Shown: piece by piece, positions 7,104-11,254 of the stretch
Numbering within the stretch: the first letter of the stretch is position 1
Layout of the letters: each line of letters opens with the position of its first letter
Source of the DNA: Bacillota bacterium
Lineage (GTDB): Bacteria > Bacillota > Clostridia > Tissierellales > Sedimentibacteraceae
Direction: 5' to 3'
Assembly: GCA_023416855.1 (NCBI GenBank)
Contig: JAEZGU010000274.1
Span: 1-11,254, forward strand
DNA: 11,254 nt
Position numbers and translations under genes: made by a program
Notes under the pieces: model-generated
Told to the model about the DNA's origin: nothing
Database searches by the model: none
Seen by the model: only the letters and a program-made list of their open reading frames with translations

Positions 7104-7961
7104 ATGGAATGGATATCAAAATTAAATGAAGCAGTGGATTATTTGGAAGATAATCTTGATAAAGAGATTAGTTATGACAAATTGGCACATATTGCATGTT
7201 GTTCAACATATCATTTCGTAAGGATGTTTTCTTATATTGCTGATGTTCCGCTAGCTGAATACATTAGACGAAGAAGATTAACAAAAGCAGCTTTTGATTT
7301 ACAGACCGGCAGTGATAAGGTTATTGATATTGCTCTCAAGTATGGGTATGATTCACCTACTGCTTTTAATAGAGCTTTTCAAAATGTTCACGGCATTTCT
7401 CCTACCGCAGCAAAAAAACAGGGAGTTTTTTTGAAAGCATATCCGCGTATCAGCTTCAAAATAACAATTAAAGGAGATAGTGAAATGAATTACAAAATTA
7501 TAACGAAGGAAGCATTTAAGATTGTCGGAGTAAAGGAACATTTAAGTATGAGCAATGAAGAATGCTTTGCAAGAGTACCTGTTTTTTGGCAGGAAACAAT
7601 ACAAAGTGGAATTTTGCCTTCGATTTTAGGATTAATTAATCGTGAACCATATGGTTTGTTAGGATTAAGTACTAGCATAGATGGTAAAGATTTGGACTAC
7701 TACATTGCAGCAGCAACAGATAAAGAAACACCTGAAGAATTGGAAGAATATTCAGTACCTGCATGCACTTGGGCAGTATTTGAATGTATTGGAGCTATGC
7801 CTCATGCAATACAGGAGCTACAAAAACGTATTGTAACAGAATGGCTTCCAACATCAGGTTATGAATATGCAAATGCACCGGATATAGAGGTTTATTTTGA
7901 AGGAAACCAACAAGCACCGGATTATAAATGCGAGGTTTGGTTTCCGGTAGTTAAAAAGTAA
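7104..7961 (+). CDS. AraC-family regulator fused to a GyrI-like small-molecule-binding domain
   Basis: This 285-aa protein has AAGGAG at 7090-7095 as ribosome binding site, eight bases from the ATG. Residues 5-105 form an AraC/XylS DNA-binding domain with two helix-turn-helix units: the first around 'YDKLAHIACCSTYHFVRMF', the second around 'VIDIALKYGYDSPTAFNRAF', ending in the 'HGISP' signature. Residues 128-285 form a GyrI-like/AraC effector-binding domain of the Rob, SoxS-partner and BltR type, starting 'MNYKII' and ending 'CEVWFPVVKK'. Such proteins usually activate multidrug or stress genes when a hydrophobic or cationic ligand binds. The ABC exporter just upstream is a possible target, although that operon already has its own TetR. 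A strong internal ribosome binding site precedes Met128. A terminator follows the gene, so it is probably a single-gene unit. Confidence 0.95.
   Translation: MEWISKLNEAVDYLEDNLDKEISYDKLAHIACCSTYHFVRMFSYIADVPLAEYIRRRRLTKAAFDLQTGSDKVIDIALKYGYDSPTAFNRAFQNVHGISPTAAKKQGVFLKAYPRISFKITIKGDSEMNYKIITKEAFKIVGVKEHLSMSNEECFARVPVFWQETIQSGILPSILGLINREPYGLLGLSTSIDGKDLDYYIAAATDKETPEELEEYSVPACTWAVFECIGAMPHAIQELQKRIVTEWLPTSGYEYANAPDIEVYFEGNQQAPDYKCEVWFPVVKK
7471..7487 (+). promoter_or_regulatory. Internal ribosome binding site and in-frame ATG at the AraC/GyrI domain junction
   Basis: AAGGAG at 7471-7476 lies eight bases upstream of ATG at 7485, which is codon 128 and in frame. The site matches the gene's own ribosome binding site at 7090-7095 in sequence and spacing. 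Initiation here would yield a free 158-aa GyrI-like domain (7485-7961). The sequence match is direct; use of the start is inferred. Confidence 0.5.
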
Positions 7962-7984
7962 AAGAGAATAAGTAAATAATTAAG

Positions 7985-8017
7985 AAGCTCAGTGGTAGAT
8001 TCCATTGAGCTTTATTT
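7985..8017 (+). terminator. Rho-independent terminator after the AraC/GyrI gene
   Basis: AAGCTCAGTGG at 7985-7995 pairs with CCATTGAGCTT at 8002-8012 (11 pairs, one G-T) around a six-base loop. A T-rich tail with an interrupting A follows. It lies 24 bases after the stop codon. Confidence 0.82.
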
Positions 8018-8029
8018 ATGAAATAAGGT

Positions 8030-8057
8030 TTGTATTTTTGTTTAAAAATTATATAAT
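8030..8057 (+). promoter_or_regulatory. Candidate promoter for the YbaN/YitT gene pair
   Basis: A perfect -10 box TATAAT at 8052-8057 lies 16 bases after a partial -35 box TTGTAT at 8030-8035. It follows the terminator of the AraC gene and precedes the next gene by about 57 bases. The AT-rich background makes chance matches likely. Confidence 0.4.
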
Positions 8058-8114
8058 AAGAGTATCATTAACTATAATTGATTTGTAAATAATATTTTAA
8101 TGGTGATTTTGACT

Positions 8115-8501
8115 ATGATAATAGAAAACATAAAAAAATATGTGCTTATAATAATTGGAACAGTTTCACTTATATTAGGGATTGTCGGAGCATTTGTTCC
8201 TGTCTTGCCAACAACTCCTTTAATTTTGCTTGCTTCGTTTTGTTATTTTCGGAGTTCAAAGCGTTTATATGAATGGCTTACTAATCATAAAGTATTCGGG
8301 AAATACATACGTGATTATGTGATTTACAAGGCAGTAAAGAAAAGCGCTAAAATAACAGCAATAACACTATTATGGTTTTCGCTTGGTTTAACTATTTATT
8401 TAATGCATAATATATATATTAAATTTTTATTATTTGTAATTGGTTCTGCAGTAACAATTCATTTAATTAGATTAAAGGTTTTGCCGGCAAATCAAGAGTA
8501 A
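8115..8501 (+). CDS. ybaN: DUF454 / YbaN-family small inner-membrane protein
   Basis: This protein is 128 aa from the ATG at 8115, chosen because GGTGA at 8102-8106 lies eight bases upstream; an in-frame ATG at 8100 has no ribosome binding site. The N-terminus matches the YbaN pattern: a hydrophobic helix, 'LGIVGAFVPVLPTTP' at about residues 20-34, then 'FCYFRSSKRLYEWL' and 'FGKYIRDY'. Two further hydrophobic segments follow at about residues 84-98 and 100-116. The family is widespread and its molecular role is not established. The gap to the YitT gene is 33 bases, so the two are probably co-transcribed. Confidence 0.85.
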   Translation: MIIENIKKYVLIIIGTVSLILGIVGAFVPVLPTTPLILLASFCYFRSSKRLYEWLTNHKVFGKYIRDYVIYKAVKKSAKITAITLLWFSLGLTIYLMHNIYIKFLLFVIGSAVTIHLIRLKVLPANQE

Positions 8502-8534
8502 CAAAATTTTAAATTATATAAAAATGAGGGTAAG

Positions 8535-9407
8535 ATGGACAACTTTAAAAAACTAATAAGCAATACGATTTATTTAATTATTGGATGTGTTATCACGGCT
8601 TTCTCCGTTAATTACATTCTTAAACCAAACGGACTAATTACAAGTGGAATAACCGGTTTAGCAATTATATTAGAAAAATATATGAATATTAATTATTCTT
8701 ACATTTATTACTTTATAACATTTATTATATTAATTGTTACATACTTGCTAATGGGAAAGAAAGAAATTGTTAAGATAATTTTTCTTTCCATTTTGTATCC
8801 TACAGTTCTATTGGTAATGCAAAATATTGAGTTTAAATTTGTAGAAAATGATTTGTTGCTTGCTTCAATATACTTTTCAATTTTCTACGGTATGGGTGTT
8901 GGAATGATTCTTCGAAAGGGTTTCTCATTTGGAGGAACTGATACTATAGCAAGAATTATAAATAAAAAACTGTTCCCTTCCATTAATGTAAGCTACATTA
9001 TGTTGATATTAGATGGAATTGTTATTATAATTTCAGCATTTACATTTGGTAGAAATATAGCTCTTTATTCAGTTATTAGTCAAATGATTGTAACAAAAGT
9101 ATGTGATTATGCAATGTTTGGTTTTGGTACAAAACTGTACAAGCTTGAAATAATAAGCTCTAAGTATGAGGATATAAGTAAATTCATAATGCACAAATTA
9201 GGTAGAGGGGTAACAATTTTTACTGTTAAGGGTGGATATACTAATGATGAAAAAGTTCAAGTAGAAACTGTATGCTCTCCTAACCAATCAATTATGATAC
9301 AGAAGTATATTAAAGAAATAGATAAAGCAGCGTTTGTAAAGGTAATGCCAATTGTTTCAGTTTGGGGTAAAGGAAACCGATTCATTGACATTAACTCAGA
9401 AATATAA
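8535..9407 (+). CDS. YitT-family membrane protein (DUF161 plus DUF2179)
   Basis: This 290-aa protein has GAGG at 8526-8529 as ribosome binding site, five bases from the ATG. The first 200 residues hold about five to six membrane segments (near 11-30, 34-48, 55-75, 80-96, 108-127 and 153-172). They include the family markers 'LKPNGLITSGITGLA' near residues 29-43 and 'KGFSFGGTDTIARI' near 128-141. Residues 204-285 form the soluble DUF2179 domain, with 'GRGVTIFTVKGGYT' and 'AFVKVMPIVSVWGKG'. The length and domain order are typical. Members have been suggested to be transporters or ligand-regulated membrane proteins, but the function is not settled. The gene ends 65 bases before ku, and a terminator-like hairpin overlaps the ku ribosome binding site. 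Confidence 0.93.
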   Translation: MDNFKKLISNTIYLIIGCVITAFSVNYILKPNGLITSGITGLAIILEKYMNINYSYIYYFITFIILIVTYLLMGKKEIVKIIFLSILYPTVLLVMQNIEFKFVENDLLLASIYFSIFYGMGVGMILRKGFSFGGTDTIARIINKKLFPSINVSYIMLILDGIVIIISAFTFGRNIALYSVISQMIVTKVCDYAMFGFGTKLYKLEIISSKYEDISKFIMHKLGRGVTIFTVKGGYTNDEKVQVETVCSPNQSIMIQKYIKEIDKAAFVKVMPIVSVWGKGNRFIDINSEI

Positions 9408-9415
9408 AAAATACA

Positions 9416-9421
9416 TATAAT
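9416..9421 (+). promoter_or_regulatory. Possible -10 box for ku
   Basis: TATAAT is a perfect -10 match nine bases after the YitT stop. No good -35 box lies 16-18 bases upstream; a TTGACA at 9385-9390 is 25 bases away, too far. Transcription from here would begin near 9428, just ahead of the ku leader hairpin. The overlapping CATATAA differs from the forespore sigma-G pattern by at least two bases. Confidence 0.3.
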
Positions 9422-9432
9422 ATCGAATACTT

Positions 9433-9471
9433 GCACCTCCTTTGGAAACAATATACTTGGAGGTGTTTTTT
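9433..9471 (+). promoter_or_regulatory. Hairpin that buries the ku ribosome binding site and resembles a terminator
   Basis: CACCTCC at 9434-9440 is the exact reverse complement of GGAGGTG at 9459-9465, with a G-T pair at 9433/9466 and an 18-base loop. GGAGGTG is also the ku Shine-Dalgarno, and the T run at 9466-9471 runs straight into the ATG at 9472. Formed in RNA, the stem would hide the ribosome binding site. The stem plus six T's also has the form of an intrinsic terminator for the YitT transcript. The left arm with its following T's resembles the 16S rRNA anti-Shine-Dalgarno tail. Confidence 0.7.
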
Positions 9472-10245
9472 ATGATATCACGTAAATCGGTAATAACTTT
9501 TGGTATGGTTGCAATACCAATTGCAATGTATACAGCTACTCAAGATAATGACATACATTTTAATCAACTTCATAAGGATGATAACAGTCGCATTAGATAT
9601 AAAAAAACATGTGGTCATTGCGGCAAGGAAATTACATCTAAAGAAATAGTAAAAGGCTATGAATATGATAAGGACAAGTACGTTGTTATAACAGATGAAG
9701 AGATTGAAAAAATAAAGACTGAAAAAGAAAAATCAATTCAAATATTGCATTTTGCGCAATTAGATCAAATTTCTCCTGTGTATTATGAAAAGACTTACCA
9801 GGCAGCCCCTGAGCCGGGTGGCGAAAAAGCCTTTGAGCTTTTAAGATCTTCACTTATGTCAGAGCAGAAGATAGCAATAGGGAAGACTGTTATGGGTACT
9901 AAGGATACTCTTATGGCCATTATACCTAGAGAGGAAGGTATATTAATTTCTACCATGTTTTATGCTGATGAAATTAAAGAATTACAAAAACCGTATACAA
10001 AGCCCGAAGTATCTGAGCAAGAGCTAAATATGGCAAAAATTCTCATCAATTCAATGGATACACCCTTTGATCCATCAAAATATAAAGATGAATATCAAGC
10101 AAGATTGCGTGAGCTTATAGAGGCTAAAATTTCGGGTAAAGAAGTGGTAGCTGCAGAGGATGATAACACAGGTAAAGTTATCGATCTTATGGAAGCATTA
10201 AAAGCTAGCGTAGAGAAAGCTAAAAAGGACAGGGAATCAGCGTAA
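9472..10245 (+). CDS. ku: Ku, DNA-end-binding protein of bacterial NHEJ
   Basis: This 257-aa protein starts at the ATG at 9472, six bases after GGAGGTG; a longer reading from TTG at 9442 is rejected because it begins in the leader hairpin loop. The N-terminus 'ITFGMVAIPIAMYTAT' and 'FNQLHK...RIRYKK' are the typical start of the bacterial Ku core. A Cys47-Gly-His-Cys50 pair sits where many Firmicute Ku proteins have CxxC. 'YYEKTYQAAPE', 'AFELLRSSL' and 'IAIGKTVMGTKDTLMAIIP' follow in the usual order through residue 150. Ku forms a homodimeric ring that threads onto double-strand ends and recruits LigD. The C-terminal tail after residue 235 is short and lysine-rich. The length is normal for bacterial Ku. 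ligD starts three bases after the stop codon, so the two are translated together. Confidence 0.97.
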   Translation: MISRKSVITFGMVAIPIAMYTATQDNDIHFNQLHKDDNSRIRYKKTCGHCGKEITSKEIVKGYEYDKDKYVVITDEEIEKIKTEKEKSIQILHFAQLDQISPVYYEKTYQAAPEPGGEKAFELLRSSLMSEQKIAIGKTVMGTKDTLMAIIPREEGILISTMFYADEIKELQKPYTKPEVSEQELNMAKILINSMDTPFDPSKYKDEYQARLRELIEAKISGKEVVAAEDDNTGKVIDLMEALKASVEKAKKDRESA

Positions 10246-10248
10246 TTT

Positions 10249-11254
10249 ATGAGTGAGCAGTTAAACAGATATAACCAAAAAAGAAATTTTGAGAGGACCT
10301 TAGAGCCAAAAGGAATAACAGAAAATTCGGAAGAGGATTTAAGATTTGTTGTACAACATCATATAGCAAGTAGGGATCACTATGATTTGCGTTTAGAATG
10401 GAATGGTGTCCTGTTAAGCTGGGCTGTTCCCAAGGGACCTTCATATAACACTATAGATAAAAGATTGGCCGTCAAGGTAGAGGATCATCCATTGGAATAT
10501 AGAAATTTTGAAGGCTCTATTCCTCAAAATGAATACGGTGGCGGAGTTGTTATGCTATGGGATGAAGGATATTGGGAACCTTATGTTGATGTTGAGGAAG
10601 GTCTCAGCAATGGTATGTTGAAATTTACTCTTAAGGGCAAACGGCTCAAAGGAAAGTGGGCTTTAGTAAGAATAAAAGCAAGTGGTAATAAAAATAATAA
10701 TTGGATTTTATTAAAGGAAAAGGATGAGTTTGTTAAATCATCAGACGGGATATCGGAGTTTACAATTAGTGTTAGAACAGGTAGAACTATGTCCGAAATT
10801 GAAAAAGGAACAGAAGATAAAATAATTAAGAATCCTTTTGAAAATGTTAGTGTTCAGCTTGCTAAATTAGTGAAAAATGTTCCTGAGGGTGAAGATTGGC
10901 TTTATGAGATGAAATACGACGGATACAGAATTATTGCATTTGTGGAAGGCAGTAACGTACGGCTAATAACCAGAAATGGCAATGATTTTACAAAGCGTTT
11001 TTACGATATTGCATTATCTTTATCTGACTTTGCTAATGAAAAATCCATGGTATTAGATGGCGAAGTGGTAATAACGGATGAAACAGGTAAAACGGATTTT
11101 CAAGCACTCCAAAACTATATGAAAAATAAAAAAGTTAGTAGGCTTACATACATAATTTTTGACTTGCTTGCATTAAATGGAGTGGATTTGAGAGGAGAAA
11201 TTTTAACTAAGAGAAAAGAAATACTTGAAAACTTGTTTATAGATGTTCCTAACA
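10249..11254 (+). CDS. ligD: LigD, ATP-dependent NHEJ DNA ligase with N-terminal phosphoesterase domain (3' end missing)
   Basis: The frame is open from ATG 10249 to the window end (335 codons seen). Residues 30-150 are a LigD 3'-phosphoesterase domain with all the expected active-site residues: His38, His44, Asp46 and Arg48 in 'HIASRDHYDLRLE', then His80 and Tyr84 in 'DHPLEY'. These line up at a constant offset of four with the catalytic residues known from Pseudomonas LigD. The ligase (nucleotidyltransferase) domain starts near residue 195. Motif I is Lys222-Tyr-Asp-Gly-Tyr-Arg227, with the AMP-accepting lysine, followed by 'LDGEVV' with Glu272 and 'FDLLALNGVDLRGE'. The OB-fold and any polymerase domain lie beyond the window. 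The order phosphoesterase-ligase at the N-terminus rules out the Mycobacterium order (polymerase first). No strong ribosome binding site precedes the ATG, so translation is likely coupled to ku. Confidence 0.96.
   Translation, partial: MSEQLNRYNQKRNFERTLEPKGITENSEEDLRFVVQHHIASRDHYDLRLEWNGVLLSWAVPKGPSYNTIDKRLAVKVEDHPLEYRNFEGSIPQNEYGGGVVMLWDEGYWEPYVDVEEGLSNGMLKFTLKGKRLKGKWALVRIKASGNKNNNWILLKEKDEFVKSSDGISEFTISVRTGRTMSEIEKGTEDKIIKNPFENVSVQLAKLVKNVPEGEDWLYEMKYDGYRIIAFVEGSNVRLITRNGNDFTKRFYDIALSLSDFANEKSMVLDGEVVITDETGKTDFQALQNYMKNKKVSRLTYIIFDLLALNGVDLRGEILTKRKEILENLFIDVPN

Noticed and set aside
9385..9390. TTGACA as a -35 box for ku
   Set aside because: It is 25 bases from the TATAAT at 9416-9421, beyond normal spacing, and it lies inside the YitT coding sequence.
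9442..9471. Longer Ku reading starting with TTG at 9442
   Set aside because: The start would lie in the loop of the leader hairpin with no usable ribosome binding site. Ku homology begins at the ATG at 9472.
10247..10444. Reading frame on the - strand opposite the start of ligD
   Set aside because: It is fully covered by the conserved LigD phosphoesterase domain on the + strand and shows no recognisable features.

Overview
The window is AT-rich, with A/T-heavy codon use, strong GGAGG-type ribosome binding sites, overlapping or tightly packed genes and all recognisable genes on the + strand. Together with the gene families (lipoprotein serine hydrolase, BcrA-like ABC exporter, AraC/GyrI fusion regulator, YitT, Ku and LigD) this suggests a low-GC Firmicute, most likely a member of the Clostridia. 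The genus cannot be fixed from the sequence alone. No tRNA, rRNA, insertion sequence, CRISPR array or phage gene was seen, and no stretch over 300 bases lacks a gene.

Layout. (1) 1-4053: a close-packed run of four hydrolase genes. They are the C-terminal part of a membrane-anchored class C beta-lactamase-fold serine hydrolase, a membrane-anchored aspartic-protease-like protein with two DTG motifs, a complete serine hydrolase lipoprotein, and a cytoplasmic metallo-beta-lactamase-fold hydrolase that starts with TTG. (2) 4126-4578: a small lipoprotein with a very acidic linker, closed by a strong intrinsic terminator. (3) 4653-7025: a TetR regulator, ABC ATPase and ABC-2 permease under one sigma-A-type promoter. 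A 9-bp inverted repeat over the -10 box is a good candidate operator. (4) 7104-7961: an AraC-type activator fused to a GyrI-like ligand-binding domain, followed by a terminator. A strong internal Shine-Dalgarno and ATG sit exactly at the domain junction. (5) 8115-9407: a DUF454/YbaN membrane protein and a YitT-family membrane protein. (6) 9472-11254: ku and the start of ligD, the two-gene bacterial non-homologous end-joining (NHEJ) system. ligD runs off the window and begins with a phosphoesterase domain followed by the ligase domain. The ku ribosome binding site forms the 3' arm of a hairpin that also looks like a terminator.

How the genes work together. The TetR/ABC set reads as a self-regulated exporter, and the AraC/GyrI gene next to it as a second small-molecule sensor. 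The first four genes look co-transcribed and act mostly outside the membrane, but their substrate is unknown. Ku and LigD form a double-strand-break repair unit.

Most of the window consists of known families. The points most worth a second look are the ku leader hairpin, the internal start in the AraC/GyrI gene, the two-DTG protease-like protein inside a serine-hydrolase cluster, and the TetR operator-like repeat.
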